DNA of 47,346 nt from an uncultured Acidobacteriaceae bacterium (lineage in GTDB: Bacteria; Acidobacteriota; Terriglobia; Terriglobales; Acidobacteriaceae). The DNA lies in NCBI GenBank assembly GCA_903904755.1, contig CAIVDV010000016.1, positions 1 through 47,346 of the forward strand, written 5' to 3'. The notes beneath the pieces were generated by a model, which was not told where the DNA came from, ran no database searches, and saw only the letters and a list, made by a program, of their open reading frames with translations. Both the position numbers and the translations under genes were made by a program. Positions 34,964 through 44,532 of this stretch are shown here, piece by piece; the first letter of the stretch is position 1, and every line of letters begins with the position of its first letter.

Positions 34964-35508
34964 TGCCAGAGCCAAGGGAAGGACTTTACGGCGTAATCGC
35001 CGAATTCGAAACTCCAGGGGAGCTGGTCCGCGCTGCCAAGGCCGCACATGATGCCGGCTGGCGCCGTATGGACTGCTACACCCCGTACCCGGTCGAAGAA
35101 GCCGCCGAAGCTATCGGCTTCCACACCAACAAGGTGCCCCTGCTCACCCTTGTCGGTGGCATCATGGGCCTCGTCGCCATGTTCTCGCTGGAAACCTGGG
35201 TCTCGACCCTGGCTTACCCGCTCAACATCGGCGGCCGCCCCACCTACTCCTGGCCGGCATTCATCATCCCGACCTACGAGTGGACCATCCTCTTCGCGGG
35301 TCTCTCGGCGGCTTTCGGTATGATCGCTCTCAACGGTCTGCCCAGCCTCTATCACCCGCTCTTCAACGCACCAAACTTCCGCTCTGGCGCGCTCGACGAC
35401 AAGTTCTTCCTGTGCCTTGAGGCGCTCGACCCCAAGTTCGACGTTGCAGAGACAAAGGCTTATCTTGAAAGCTTCAAGCCCAACTCGGTTGTGGAGGTGG
35501 AGTACTAA
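34963..35508 (+). CDS. actD: Alternative Complex III subunit ActD (DUF3341)
   Basis: The protein has 181 residues. A cytosolic N-terminal part (GLYGVIAEFETPGELVRAAK ... CYTPYPVEEAAEAIG) is followed by two membrane spans (LLTLVGGIMGLVAMFSLETW and WTILFAGLSAAFGMIAL). It ends with the conserved HPLFNAPNFRSGALDDKFFL region. ActD is a small peripheral-to-membrane subunit of ACIII with no cofactor. It shares one base with the actC stop and is directly followed by actE. Confidence 0.95.
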   Translation: MPEPREGLYGVIAEFETPGELVRAAKAAHDAGWRRMDCYTPYPVEEAAEAIGFHTNKVPLLTLVGGIMGLVAMFSLETWVSTLAYPLNIGGRPTYSWPAFIIPTYEWTILFAGLSAAFGMIALNGLPSLYHPLFNAPNFRSGALDDKFFLCLEALDPKFDVAETKAYLESFKPNSVVEVEY

Positions 35509-36318
35509 ATGAACACGACCTTCACCCGCAAGCTTGCCCTCGTTGCCGCCGCCGCCAGCCTCCTGGCTGTCGTCGGTTGCCGACAGGACATGCATGACCA
35601 GCCCAAGTTCATTCCCCAGCGCGGTACCGAGTTCTTCGCGGACCACCGCTCGGCTCGTCCCCAGGTGGAAAACACCATCGCACGCGGACAGCTCAAGGAA
35701 GACTCCTACTTCTACACCGGCACCGTCATCGCCGCCAACGGATACAAGGAAGAGCGCAACGAACTGCCCTTCCCCGCTACCGTTGCCGTGCTGGAGCGTG
35801 GCCAGGAGCGCTTCAATATCTATTGCACTCCCTGCCACTCCCGCGTGGGCAACGGCCTCGGCGCCATCGTCCAGCGTGGATACAAGCAGGCCGCCAATCT
35901 GCAGGATCAGGTGCGCCGCGCCCAGCCACTCAGCCACTACTTCTATGTGATGAGCCACGGCTACGGCGCCATGCCCGACTACTCCTCGCAGCTCACTCCG
36001 GAAGATCGCTGGGCCGTCGCGGCCTACATCCGCGCTCTCCAGCTCTCGCAGGATGCCACTGCCGCCGACGTGCCCACCGGCACCAAGCCGCAGAGCCTCA
36101 CCAACCTCGCAGCTGCCAAGGGCCTGCCCTCCAGCTTCGCCGGTCCCTGGGATATTCCCAACACCGCAGTCCAGGCCTACCCGGCCAACAAGAACGAAGG
36201 AACACCAGGCATGGCTCCGGCCTACCCGGTCGACCCCAAGGTCTTTATCCCCAACCAGGCAGCTCCGGCCAAGTCCGGCACTGCCAAGCCCGCTGAAGCA
36301 CCCAAGGCGGGGAACTAA
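35509..36318 (+). CDS. actE: Alternative Complex III subunit ActE, monoheme cytochrome c
   Basis: The protein has 269 residues. A lipoprotein-type signal (LALVAAAASLLAVVGC) anchors it to the membrane. One c-heme site, CTPCH, lies at about residue 106-110, and the likely Met ligand is in GYGAMPDY. The C-terminal ~80 residues are Pro/Ala/Lys-rich and look disordered. ActE accepts electrons from ActA hemes and delivers them to the terminal oxidase. It starts immediately after the actD stop. Confidence 0.94.
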   Translation: MNTTFTRKLALVAAAASLLAVVGCRQDMHDQPKFIPQRGTEFFADHRSARPQVENTIARGQLKEDSYFYTGTVIAANGYKEERNELPFPATVAVLERGQERFNIYCTPCHSRVGNGLGAIVQRGYKQAANLQDQVRRAQPLSHYFYVMSHGYGAMPDYSSQLTPEDRWAVAAYIRALQLSQDATAADVPTGTKPQSLTNLAAAKGLPSSFAGPWDIPNTAVQAYPANKNEGTPGMAPAYPVDPKVFIPNQAAPAKSGTAKPAEAPKAGN

Positions 36319-36336
36319 GGAGCCAGGAAAACCAAG

Positions 36337-37620
36337 ATGACACACGCTCCTCACGCTAAAACCTTACCCGCTGACCTCTCGGCGCCCGCCTTCGTCAACA
36401 CCTGGCGCGCCCGCGCTCTCATGGTCGCGGTTCTCTTCTCGGTTACGGCGGTCGTTCTCGCCATCGCCGAAAAGAGCTGGGATCACTTCTTCCGCGCCTG
36501 GATCGTCGGACTCATGCTCACCTTCGGCTTCACCTGCGGTGGCATGGCTCTGCTCATGGTTCAGCACGTCTCCGGCGGCAAGTGGGGCCTGCTGCTCCGT
36601 CGCCCGCTTGAGGCGATGAGCCGCTGCCTGCCCCTGGTCTTCGCCTACTGGGTCGTTCTCGCAGCCATGGTCAAGAGCCTCTATCAGTGGGCCGCTTTCC
36701 CCACCGAAGAGCTCGCCAAGGCCGCCGTCGTCGCCGGCAAGCTCCCCGAGGCCGCCGTCCACGCCATCGTCTGGAAGGCGCCCATGCTCAACGTCCAGGC
36801 GTTCTGGGGTTCGGGCATCCTCTGCTTCGCCATCTGGGGCTTCTACACCTGGCGTCTCAACTCCCTCAGCCTCCAGCGCGATGCTGACAAGCAGGGCAAC
36901 ACCCCCATCTGGATCAAACGCATGGAAAACCTCTCCGGCTTCGGCCTGGTGGTTTACGCGCTTACCATGACCGCCATGGTCATCTACTGGGTCATGAGCC
37001 TCGATGTCACCTGGTCCTCCTCGGTCTACGGCCTGCTCTTCCTGGTCGGCCAGGGCTACCAGACCCTCGCGCTCTCGCTCATCACCGTCATTTCGCTCTC
37101 CAAGGCCGAGCCCTTCAAGACCGTCCTTCGCACCACCGAGCAGCACGACCTCGGCAAGTTCACCTTCGCCTTCGTCATGCTAAACATCTACCTCGCCTTC
37201 TCGCAGTTCCTCATCATCTGGTCTGGCAACCAGCCGGAAGAAATCCACTGGTACATGAACCGCTTCAACGGCGGATGGGCCATCATCATCACCCTGGATT
37301 TCCTCTTCCACTGGCTTATCCCCTTCTCCCTGCTTCTCTCGCGCGACATCAAGCGCAACAAGAAGCGCCTCATCCGCGTTGCCCAGTGGATGATCTTCGC
37401 CAAGGCCTTCGATCTCTTCTGGCTGGTGGAGCCGAACTTCAACGATGCAGCTCGGAACCTCCACTTCTCGCTCGGCATCCTTGAGTACATCGCAGTGCCC
37501 GTGGCCATGGTCTCCCTCTGGGTCGCCTTCTACTGCACGCAGCTCAAGAGCCGTCCGCTGGTAGCCACCAACGACCCGCACCTGGCGGAGATTTTGGAGC
37601 CCGAACATGCACATGCATGA
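36337..37620 (+). CDS. actF: Alternative Complex III subunit ActF, NrfD/PsrC-like membrane protein
   Basis: The protein has 427 residues and about ten membrane spans. Characteristic stretches include FRAWIVGLMLTFGFTCGGMA, YWVMSLDVTWSSSVYGLLF, and NIYLAFSQFLIIWSGNQPEE with HWYMNRFNGGW. ActF is a paralogue of ActC that lacks a confirmed quinol site and contributes to the membrane core of ACIII. The last 14 bases overlap the next ORF, which suggests coupled translation. Confidence 0.95.
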   Translation: MTHAPHAKTLPADLSAPAFVNTWRARALMVAVLFSVTAVVLAIAEKSWDHFFRAWIVGLMLTFGFTCGGMALLMVQHVSGGKWGLLLRRPLEAMSRCLPLVFAYWVVLAAMVKSLYQWAAFPTEELAKAAVVAGKLPEAAVHAIVWKAPMLNVQAFWGSGILCFAIWGFYTWRLNSLSLQRDADKQGNTPIWIKRMENLSGFGLVVYALTMTAMVIYWVMSLDVTWSSSVYGLLFLVGQGYQTLALSLITVISLSKAEPFKTVLRTTEQHDLGKFTFAFVMLNIYLAFSQFLIIWSGNQPEEIHWYMNRFNGGWAIIITLDFLFHWLIPFSLLLSRDIKRNKKRLIRVAQWMIFAKAFDLFWLVEPNFNDAARNLHFSLGILEYIAVPVAMVSLWVAFYCTQLKSRPLVATNDPHLAEILEPEHAHA

Positions 37621-38215
37621 GCATCACAGCCCCACCGAACCCGTTGAGGTCGACGCCTCCAAAGGCTACGAAGATTCAGACGTACGAGTATCCGGCGTCG
37701 TCGTCTTCCTCACCGCGCTCACCATCTTTGTCGTAGTCACCGCAGTGCTCTGCATCGGCATCGGCAAGGTCATCAACTCGCAGATCGCCAAGGCCGACGG
37801 CCCCGTCAACAAGTGGTCCCACCCGGTTGATGTCCGCAACCTTGGCAACCTGGCTCCCAGCCCCAGGATTCAGCAGCAGTTCCAGCAGCTCGCCGATCGC
37901 TTCCCCACCCCGCGTCTCCAGAATGACGACGGCTACGAGGAAATCTACGAGATGCACCAGCGCGAAGATCTGCTTCTGGAGGACTACAGCTGGGTCAACC
38001 CGGCGGAAGGCAAGGTCCGCATCCCCATCGAGCGCGCCATCGAGCTCACCGCCCAGCGCGGTCTGCCCGTTGCCACCTCAACTGTTGCTGACCGTCCCCT
38101 TCTCGCCGAGGAGCACAAGCTCGTCGTGAAGGTTCCCCTCACCAACGGCTTTGCCCGCACCGGCTACGAGCAGGACCAGATGGCCAAAGACGAAGCCGCC
38201 AAAACCAAAGAGTAA
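37607..38215 (+). CDS. Single-span membrane protein encoded in the ACIII operon
   Basis: The protein has 202 residues. A His-rich N-terminus (MHMHEHHSP) is followed by one strong membrane span (VVVFLTALTIFVVVTAVLCIGIGKVI), then a ~130-residue periplasmic part with FPTPRLQNDDGYEEIYEMHQ and EDYSWVNPAEGKVRIPIERA. The latter resembles a conserved motif (PxxPxLQ, Y.W.....G.v.IPIdrAM) found in proteins encoded in ACIII/cox operons. No cofactor motif is visible. It may be an assembly factor or accessory subunit, judged from the overlap with actF and position before SCO. Confidence 0.8.
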   Translation: MHMHEHHSPTEPVEVDASKGYEDSDVRVSGVVVFLTALTIFVVVTAVLCIGIGKVINSQIAKADGPVNKWSHPVDVRNLGNLAPSPRIQQQFQQLADRFPTPRLQNDDGYEEIYEMHQREDLLLEDYSWVNPAEGKVRIPIERAIELTAQRGLPVATSTVADRPLLAEEHKLVVKVPLTNGFARTGYEQDQMAKDEAAKTKE

Positions 38216-38258
38216 GTGAACCCGCTGCCCCGGCAGCCAGTCTGGAACAGGAAACACC

Positions 38259-39161
38259 ATGCGCAAGCTCAAGACAATCCGAAATGGCAAAGCCGCCCTT
38301 CTGGCCGCGGCCTTTGCCATCGCGTGCCTGTCTTCGGCCTCCGCGCAGGTCTCCAGCTACGGCGACAAGCAGATTGACGAGCGCAGCGACAAGCCGCCCG
38401 CCCTCCTCTCCGCCGTCGGTATCAATCAGCGGCTCAATACCCCCCTGCCCCCCGCCGTCCAGTTCCGCGACGAAACCGGCAAGCAGGTTCTCCTCGGCGA
38501 CTACTTCGGCAAAAAGCCGTCCATCCTCGCCCTGGTCTACTTCCAGTGCCCGATGCTCTGCTCTGAGGAGCTCAACGGCCTCACCGGCGCGCTTCGCATG
38601 GTCTCGCTCCAGCCCGGCAAGGACTTCAACATCCTGGTCGTCTCCATCGACCCCAGCGAAGGCCCCGATCTCGCCGCCGCCAAAAAGCGCAGCTACGTCA
38701 AGCGCTACGGCAAGCTTGAAACTGCCGACGGCTGGCACTTCCTCACCGGCGACCAGCCCGCCATTGACGCCCTGACCAAGGCTGTCGGCTTCGCATACAC
38801 CCGCATCCCCGGCCCAGATGGCAAGTTGAACCAGTTTGCCCACGCAAGCTCCATCCAGATCATTACCCCCGAGGGCAAAATCGCCCAGTACTACATGGGC
38901 GTTGAGTACAGCCCCAAAGATCTTCGCCTCGGACTCGTCGAGGCCTCGTCGAACCAGATTGGTTCGCCCGTAGACAACATCCTTACGTATTGCTACCACT
39001 ACGACCCCAAGACCAACTCGCAGAGTCTCGTAATCGCTCGTGTGGTGCAGGTTGCAGGACTCCTTACTGTCATGCTGCTCGGCGGCTTTATGGTTGTCAT
39101 GTTCCGCCGCGACAGCAAACAGGCCGAAAAACCAGGGAATGGAACAAAGGTGAACGGATAA
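38259..39161 (+). CDS. SCO1/SenC-family copper chaperone
   Basis: The protein has 300 residues. After an N-terminal signal (ending SSASAQ) comes a thioredoxin-fold domain with the copper-binding CPMLC (C97 and C101). H195 in FAHASSIQI is the expected third copper ligand. SCO proteins metallate the CuA site of cytochrome oxidase subunit II, which is the next gene. The C-terminal end has a hydrophobic span (VAGLLTVMLLGGFMVVMF), so it is membrane-anchored at that side. An AGGA Shine-Dalgarno precedes the ATG. Confidence 0.93.
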   Translation: MRKLKTIRNGKAALLAAAFAIACLSSASAQVSSYGDKQIDERSDKPPALLSAVGINQRLNTPLPPAVQFRDETGKQVLLGDYFGKKPSILALVYFQCPMLCSEELNGLTGALRMVSLQPGKDFNILVVSIDPSEGPDLAAAKKRSYVKRYGKLETADGWHFLTGDQPAIDALTKAVGFAYTRIPGPDGKLNQFAHASSIQIITPEGKIAQYYMGVEYSPKDLRLGLVEASSNQIGSPVDNILTYCYHYDPKTNSQSLVIARVVQVAGLLTVMLLGGFMVVMFRRDSKQAEKPGNGTKVNG

Positions 39162-39165
39162 CGGA

Positions 39166-40230
39166 ATGGATCACATTAGTCCAGTTTTATGGCAATTTCT
39201 CGTCAAGTGGATGACCACCTTCGCGATCATCCCGCCGGAGGCCTCCACCATCGCGCCCAAAATGGATGCGCTGCTGGTCTTCATGACGCTGGTCAGCATC
39301 ATTGGCCTCACCATCGTGGCGCTGCTGATCACCACCTTCTCGGTGCTGTATCGGAAGGACCGCAACCCGCAGGCCACCCAGATTGAGGGCTCAACGCTGC
39401 TTGAAGCCACCTGGACCATCATTCCGCTCGGCCTCTTCCTCATCATGTTCGTTTGGGGATCGGTCCTGTACTTCCGCATTTTCACGCCTCCGGCAAACGC
39501 CATGAACATCTATGTCGTCGGCAAGCAGTGGATGTGGAAGGCCGAGCACCCCGGCGGCCAGCACGAAATCAACTCGCTCCACGTGCCCACCGGCCAGCCG
39601 GTGCAGCTCACCCTCATCTCCCAGGATGTCTTCCACAGCTTCTCCATTCCCGCATTCCGCGTGAAGCGTGAGGCCATCCCCGGCCGCTACACCACAGTCT
39701 GGTTTGAAGCCACCACGACCGGCACATACCACCTCTTCTGCACCCAGTACTGCGGTACGGCCCACTCCGCCATGATCGGCGAAGTGGTCGTGCAGACCCC
39801 TGAGGACTACAAGGCCTGGCTCGCTTCCTCCACCAGCGGCGTCTCGCTCGCCCAGAATGGCGAGCGCCTCTTCTCCAGCCTCAGTTGCGCAGCCTGCCAC
39901 AATGGCGCGCCCGACGCGCGCGGTCCCAACCTCGCCAACGTTTACGGCTCCAAGCTCACCCTCACCACCGGCCAGCCGGTGCTGGTGGATGAAGCCTACC
40001 TCCGTCAGGCCATCCTCAATCCCTCGGCGCACATCACCCAGGGCTTCGCTCCCATCATGCCCACATACCAAGGCCAGATCAGCGAAGAAGGTCTCATCTC
40101 CCTCGTCGAGTACATCAAGACACTCAACTCAAACTACCGCGTCCAGCAAACAACGAACACCACGGAACTTTTGCCCGAAGGCCCCGATAAGCCGGGCAAA
40201 TCCAGTGCCGCTCAGGGGGGAACAAAATAA
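39166..40230 (+). CDS. coxB: Cytochrome c oxidase subunit II with fused cytochrome c (caa3 type)
   Basis: The protein has 354 residues. It has two N-terminal membrane spans, then a cupredoxin domain with CuA ligands H157, C192-x3-C196 (CTQYC), H200 and M203. A C-terminal cytochrome c domain has the heme site CAACH (C241, C244, H245) and a likely Met ligand in PIMPTY. Fusion of a c-heme domain to subunit II defines caa3-type oxidases. In ACIII organisms electrons go from ActE to this domain. Its stop overlaps the coxA start by one base. Confidence 0.97.
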   Translation: MDHISPVLWQFLVKWMTTFAIIPPEASTIAPKMDALLVFMTLVSIIGLTIVALLITTFSVLYRKDRNPQATQIEGSTLLEATWTIIPLGLFLIMFVWGSVLYFRIFTPPANAMNIYVVGKQWMWKAEHPGGQHEINSLHVPTGQPVQLTLISQDVFHSFSIPAFRVKREAIPGRYTTVWFEATTTGTYHLFCTQYCGTAHSAMIGEVVVQTPEDYKAWLASSTSGVSLAQNGERLFSSLSCAACHNGAPDARGPNLANVYGSKLTLTTGQPVLVDEAYLRQAILNPSAHITQGFAPIMPTYQGQISEEGLISLVEYIKTLNSNYRVQQTTNTTELLPEGPDKPGKSSAAQGGTK

Positions 40231-41891
40231 TGAGCACTCTCATCTCCTTACCCGATCAGTCAACGGCCCGCGTGCCCAAGAAGAACTACATAACGAACGA
40301 AAATGGCATCATGAGCTGGCTCCTCACCGGAGATCACAAGCGCATCGCCATCCTCTACCTCATTTCACTTACGTTCTTCTTCTTTATTGGTGGCGCAATG
40401 GCCGCGCTCATCCGGCTGGAGTTGCTCACCCCGCAGTCCGACCTGATGGCCTCCGATACCTATAACAAGGTCTTCACCATGCACGGCATCGTGATGATCT
40501 TCTTCTTCCTCGTGCCCTCAGTTCCGGCCACACTCGGCAACTTCCTCGTGCCACTCATGGTCGGCGCGCGCGATCTCGCCTTCCCCAAAATCAACCTTCT
40601 CAGCTGGTACCTCTACATGGCTGGCGGTTGCCTCGCCCTCTACGCCATGATCACCGGCGGCGTTGACACCGGCTGGACCTTCACCACCCCGCTCTCCACC
40701 CACTACGTCAACACCAACGTAGTCACCACCGGACTCGCGGCCTTCATCGCCGGCTTCAGCTCCATCTTCACCGGTCTCAACTTCATCGTCACCATCCACC
40801 GCATGCGCGCACCGGGCATGACCTGGTTCAAGATGCCTCTCTTCCTTTGGGCCAACTACGCCGCTGCGATTCTCATGGTCCTCGCCACTCCCGTCGTCGC
40901 CATCGCCATTGTCCTGGTCGCCCTTGAGCGCACCGTCGGCATCGGCGTCTTCGACCCCACCAAGGGCGGCGATCCCCTGCTCTTCCAGCATCTCTTCTGG
41001 TTCTACTCCCACCCAGCCGTTTACATCATGATTCTTCCCGGCATGGGAGTTATCTCCGAAGTCATCTCCACCTTCGCCCGCAAGCGCGTCTTCGGCTACT
41101 CGGCCGTCGCCTTCAGCTCGGTTGCCATTGCCATCTTCGGCTTCTTCGTCTGGGCCCACCACATGTTCATCATGGGTGTCTCCAACTACGCCGCACTGGT
41201 CTTCAGCCTGCTCACCATGCTGGTTGCGGTGCCCTCGGCCATCAAGATCTTCAACTGGACCTTCACCCTGTACAAGGGCTCCATCACCTTCGAGACGCCC
41301 ATGCTCTACGCCTTCGGCTTCATGGGACTCTTCACCATCGGCGGTCTCACCGGCGTCTTTCTCGGCGTCTCCGGTACTGACATTCACCTTACGGAAACCT
41401 ACTTCATCGTCGCCCACTTCCACTTCGTCATGGTCGGCGGCATGTTGATGGCCTTCCTCTCCGGCATCCACTTCTGGTGGCCCAAGATGACCGGCCGCAT
41501 GTACCCCGAGAAGATCTCCCAACTCGCCGCTGTCGTCACCTTCATCGGATTCAACTTCACTTTCTTCCCGCAGTTCCTCCTCGGAATGCTCGGCATGCCC
41601 CGCCGCTATGCCGCCTATCCGCCGGAGTTCCAGGTGTTGAACGTCTTCTCCACCGCCGGCGCCTCCATCCTCGGCGTTGGCTACCTGCTGCCGGTTCTCT
41701 ACCTCATCTGGTCGCTCAAGTACGGCCAGGTCGCGGGGGACAACCCCTGGCAGGCCACCGGCCTTGAGTGGCAGATTCAGTCCCCGCCGCTCACTGAGAA
41801 CTTCACTGAAATCCCCGTTGTGACCCAGGATGTCTACGACTATGAGTGGCTCGAACGCCAGAAAGAACACGAGGTGACGCACGTTGGATAG
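40230..41891 (+). CDS. coxA: Cytochrome c oxidase subunit I, type A2 heme-copper oxidase
   Basis: The protein has 553 residues and about 12 spans. It carries the heme-ligand His in [11 protein letters not shown], the CuB/cross-linked region [15 protein letters not shown], CuB histidines in WAHHMFIMG, and heme ligands in [11 protein letters not shown]. In A1 oxidases the D-channel ends in a Glu within HPEVY. Here Y259-S260-H261-P262 with Ala following is the YSHP motif of A2 oxidases such as that of Rhodothermus marinus. It reduces O2 to water and pumps protons. Confidence 0.97.
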   Translation: MSTLISLPDQSTARVPKKNYITNENGIMSWLLTGDHKRIAILYLISLTFFFFIGGAMAALIRLELLTPQSDLMASDTYNKVFTMHGIVMIFFFLVPSVPATLGNFLVPLMVGARDLAFPKINLLSWYLYMAGGCLALYAMITGGVDTGWTFTTPLSTHYVNTNVVTTGLAAFIAGFSSIFTGLNFIVTIHRMRAPGMTWFKMPLFLWANYAAAILMVLATPVVAIAIVLVALERTVGIGVFDPTKGGDPLLFQHLFWFYSHPAVYIMILPGMGVISEVISTFARKRVFGYSAVAFSSVAIAIFGFFVWAHHMFIMGVSNYAALVFSLLTMLVAVPSAIKIFNWTFTLYKGSITFETPMLYAFGFMGLFTIGGLTGVFLGVSGTDIHLTETYFIVAHFHFVMVGGMLMAFLSGIHFWWPKMTGRMYPEKISQLAAVVTFIGFNFTFFPQFLLGMLGMPRRYAAYPPEFQVLNVFSTAGASILGVGYLLPVLYLIWSLKYGQVAGDNPWQATGLEWQIQSPPLTENFTEIPVVTQDVYDYEWLERQKEHEVTHVG

Positions 41892-42615
41892 CCACGCAAC
41901 CGCTCACAGCGAAGCCCACGAACACCCGGCACACCTGCGCCATCACTTCATGGACGCCGCGCAGCAGAAGGAGTCGGCCACCTTTGGCATGTGGCTCTTC
42001 CTGCTCACGGAAATCATGTTCTTCGGCGGCCTTTTTACCGCCTACCTGGTCTATCGCAACTGGTACTACCCCGCTTTCGTCGCCGGCTCCCACACCCTCG
42101 ACATCAAGCTGGGCATGTTCAACACCCTGCTCCTCATCACCTCCAGCTTCACCATGGCCATGGGTGTGTGGTGCTCTGAGACTCGCCGGAAGTCCGGTCT
42201 GGTCTGGTCGCTCATCGCCACCATCATCCTCGGCATCGGCTTCCTCGGCATCAAGACCATCGAGTACAAGGAGAAGTTCGAGCTTCACCATGTACCCGGC
42301 TCCAGCTTCAGCGCCGCCTCCTTCGTCAACCCTCCGCTGGACGCGCAGGGCAAGCCCAAGGACACTCCGCTCGCTCCCGACATGGCTATCCACACTGAGG
42401 TCTACTTCAGCCTCTACTTCGCCATGACCGGCATGCACGCCGTGCACATGATTCTCGGTATCGCCATCCTCTTCGCGCTCCTCATCAAGTCCGCAAAGGG
42501 GCAGTACACCACCGGGCACAACACCACCATCGAACTCTTCGGCCTTTACTGGCACTTTGTCGATATCGTGTGGATCTTCCTCTTCCCGCTGCTCTACCTC
42601 ATCAGTCGCCACTGA
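41884..42615 (+). CDS. coxC: Cytochrome c oxidase subunit III
   Basis: The protein has 243 residues. A TTG start at 41884 is supported by GAGGTGA about 6 nt upstream and by the [11 protein letters not shown]-terminus; it overlaps the coxA stop by 8 bases. Seven-span-type sequence includes [35 protein letters not shown], and [16 protein letters not shown], with [18 protein letters not shown] at the end, all typical of subunit III. A ~60-residue insert between spans ([16 protein letters not shown] onward) is longer than in mitochondrial forms. Confidence 0.95.
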   Translation: MDSHATAHSEAHEHPAHLRHHFMDAAQQKESATFGMWLFLLTEIMFFGGLFTAYLVYRNWYYPAFVAGSHTLDIKLGMFNTLLLITSSFTMAMGVWCSETRRKSGLVWSLIATIILGIGFLGIKTIEYKEKFELHHVPGSSFSAASFVNPPLDAQGKPKDTPLAPDMAIHTEVYFSLYFAMTGMHAVHMILGIAILFALLIKSAKGQYTTGHNTTIELFGLYWHFVDIVWIFLFPLLYLISRH

Positions 42616-42672
42616 TAGCCCCGGGAACTGGCCACCGAAAACACCAAGTATCGAGAACAAGGATTGTCCACT

Positions 42673-42993
42673 ATGTCTGAAATCACCGAAGTCCCCGAGT
42701 CCCACGGCGAACACATCGTCAGCCCCAAGGTCTACGCCCTCATCTTCCTGGCGCTCCTGGTCGGAACCGCCATCACGGTGGGTGCTTCCTACATCGACCT
42801 CGGCCCCTGGAATCCCGTTATCGCTCTCGCCATCGCCGTCACCAAGGCCACACTGGTTGTGCTCTACTTCATGCACGTCAAGTACAGCTCCAAGTTGATG
42901 AAGCTCACCGTCCTCTCCGGCGTCTTCACCTTCCTCATCCTCGTCGGCATGAGCCTGTCCGATTACATCTCCCGCGCCTGGGGCCAGTGGTAA
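42673..42993 (+). CDS. coxD: Cytochrome c oxidase subunit IV (small, prokaryotic type)
   Basis: The protein has 106 residues with three hydrophobic spans, containing [19 protein letters not shown], the signature of the prokaryotic COX4/CyoD-like subunit. It is the last gene of the operon. The ATG at 42673 is preceded by AAGGA, and a TTG 9 bases upstream is a less likely alternative. An intrinsic terminator lies 28 bp after the stop. Confidence 0.92.
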   Translation: MSEITEVPESHGEHIVSPKVYALIFLALLVGTAITVGASYIDLGPWNPVIALAIAVTKATLVVLYFMHVKYSSKLMKLTVLSGVFTFLILVGMSLSDYISRAWGQW

Positions 42994-43021
42994 ACACCCC
43001 ACCCGCACCCGCACCACCCCC

Positions 43022-43050
43022 AAGGGCCGCCCATCAGCGGCCCTTTTCCT
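43022..43050 (+). terminator. Intrinsic terminator of the ACIII-cox operon
   Basis: A perfect 9-bp stem AAGGGCCGC / GCGGCCCTT with a 6-nt loop runs into TTTTCCTTT. It is the clearest terminator in the window. Confidence 0.9.
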
Positions 43051-43117
43051 TTCAACCCATCAAATCCAAACTCTCTTTCCTCCCCATCCGGCCTCGTCTC
43101 TTCCATAAACTGGTTCC

Positions 43118-44527
43118 ATGACCGGGCTTCCATCCCAACTCGCCACAATCGCTGACTCCCCCCGCATCCTGGTTCGTCGCCCCGGCTCGCCCCGCACCCC
43201 AGCCCGCTCCGTTGTCTACTGGATGCAGCGCTCCCAGCGCGCCCTCGACAACCCGGCTCTCGAGACCGCCATCGCCGTCGCCAACACCCTCGGCCTCCCC
43301 GTCGTCGTCTACTTCCAGGTCATCTCCAACTACCCCAACGCCAACCTGCGCCATTACCACTTCATGCAGCAGGGCCTGGTTGACCTCGCAAGTGCTCTCG
43401 CCGCCCGCAACATCGGCTTCGTCCTTCGCCGCGCCCCTGAAGCCTCGCTGGAAGCCTTCCTCGAAGAAGCCGAAGCCGCTATCCTCATCGGCGACGAAAA
43501 CCCCTGCCGCGAACCCGAGCGCTGGCGTCAGGTGCTCGCCTCACGCCTCCGCATCCCCTTCTGGACCGTCGATGCCGACGTCGTCGCCCCCTCCGCCCTC
43601 TTCAACAAGGCCTACGTCCTCCTCCATCACTTCCGACCCCACCTGCACCGCGCATTGCCCGATTGGCTCCAGCCCATCACCCCCCTCACACCTACTCACC
43701 CCTGGGCACCCTGGAAGCCCTTCCCCACCTGGGACCCCAACCAGGACATCACCACCGGATTCACCAAACTCGATCGCTCCATCGGCCCCGTTGACACATT
43801 CACCGGCGGCACCACCGCCGCACTCGCCCGCCTGCGCGAGTTCACCACCACCCAGCTCCGCACCTACGACCCCCAGCGCAACCATCCCGAAGTCCGCGGC
43901 ACCAGCCAAATGTCCCCCTGGCTCCACTTCGGCCACATCTCGCCCCTCACCATCGCCCTCGAAGTCCAGAGAGCCGCCCTCCGCGGCTCGGTCACGCAGG
44001 CCATCGCCGACAAATACCTCGACGAGCTCATCGGCTGGCGCGAACTCGCCGTCCTCTTCGTCCGCCACAACCCCAACTACGATAACTGGGAGTGCGCCGA
44101 GCCCTGGGCAAAGAAGACCCTCCTCGCCCACGCCGGCGATCCCCGCCCCTGGCTCTACACGCTCCCCCAGCTCGAACACGCCCAAACCCACGACGAGCTC
44201 TGGAACGCCGCTCAGCGCGAAATGGTCACCACCGGCTGGATGCACAACTACATGCGCATGTACTGGGCGAAGAAGATACTGGAATGGTCCGCCAACCCCG
44301 CCACCGCCTTCGACTGGGCCGTCACCCTCAACGACCGCTACCAACTCGACGGCCGCGACCCCAACGGCTACTCCGGCATCGCATGGGCCATCGTCGGCAA
44401 GCACGACCGCCCCTGGTTCGATAAACCCGTCTTCGGCCTCGTCCGACCGATGTCCGGCGAACGCGCCGCCCAAAAATTCGACGCGCGCCAATACATCCGC
44501 CAGCACCCGCCCCTCAGCACGGTCTGA
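43118..44527 (+). CDS. Class II CPD deoxyribodipyrimidine photolyase
   Basis: The protein has 469 residues. The N-terminal photolyase domain starts VVYWMQRSQRALDNPAL, the class II signature (YWMxRDQR-like). The C-terminal FAD-binding half has MSPWLHFGHIS, LDELIGWRELAVLFVRHNP, and TGWMHNYMRMYWAKKILEW. It ends NDRYQLDGRDPNGYSGIAW, also class II. It uses blue light and reduced FAD to split cyclobutane pyrimidine dimers. The gene stands alone after the cox terminator. Confidence 0.95.
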   Translation: MTGLPSQLATIADSPRILVRRPGSPRTPARSVVYWMQRSQRALDNPALETAIAVANTLGLPVVVYFQVISNYPNANLRHYHFMQQGLVDLASALAARNIGFVLRRAPEASLEAFLEEAEAAILIGDENPCREPERWRQVLASRLRIPFWTVDADVVAPSALFNKAYVLLHHFRPHLHRALPDWLQPITPLTPTHPWAPWKPFPTWDPNQDITTGFTKLDRSIGPVDTFTGGTTAALARLREFTTTQLRTYDPQRNHPEVRGTSQMSPWLHFGHISPLTIALEVQRAALRGSVTQAIADKYLDELIGWRELAVLFVRHNPNYDNWECAEPWAKKTLLAHAGDPRPWLYTLPQLEHAQTHDELWNAAQREMVTTGWMHNYMRMYWAKKILEWSANPATAFDWAVTLNDRYQLDGRDPNGYSGIAWAIVGKHDRPWFDKPVFGLVRPMSGERAAQKFDARQYIRQHPPLSTV

Positions 44528-44532
44528 TCCGT

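Noticed and set aside
33425-35047. 540-codon minus-strand ORF rich in Asp, Glu and Gly
   Set aside because: Antisense shadow of actC; acidic low-complexity composition.
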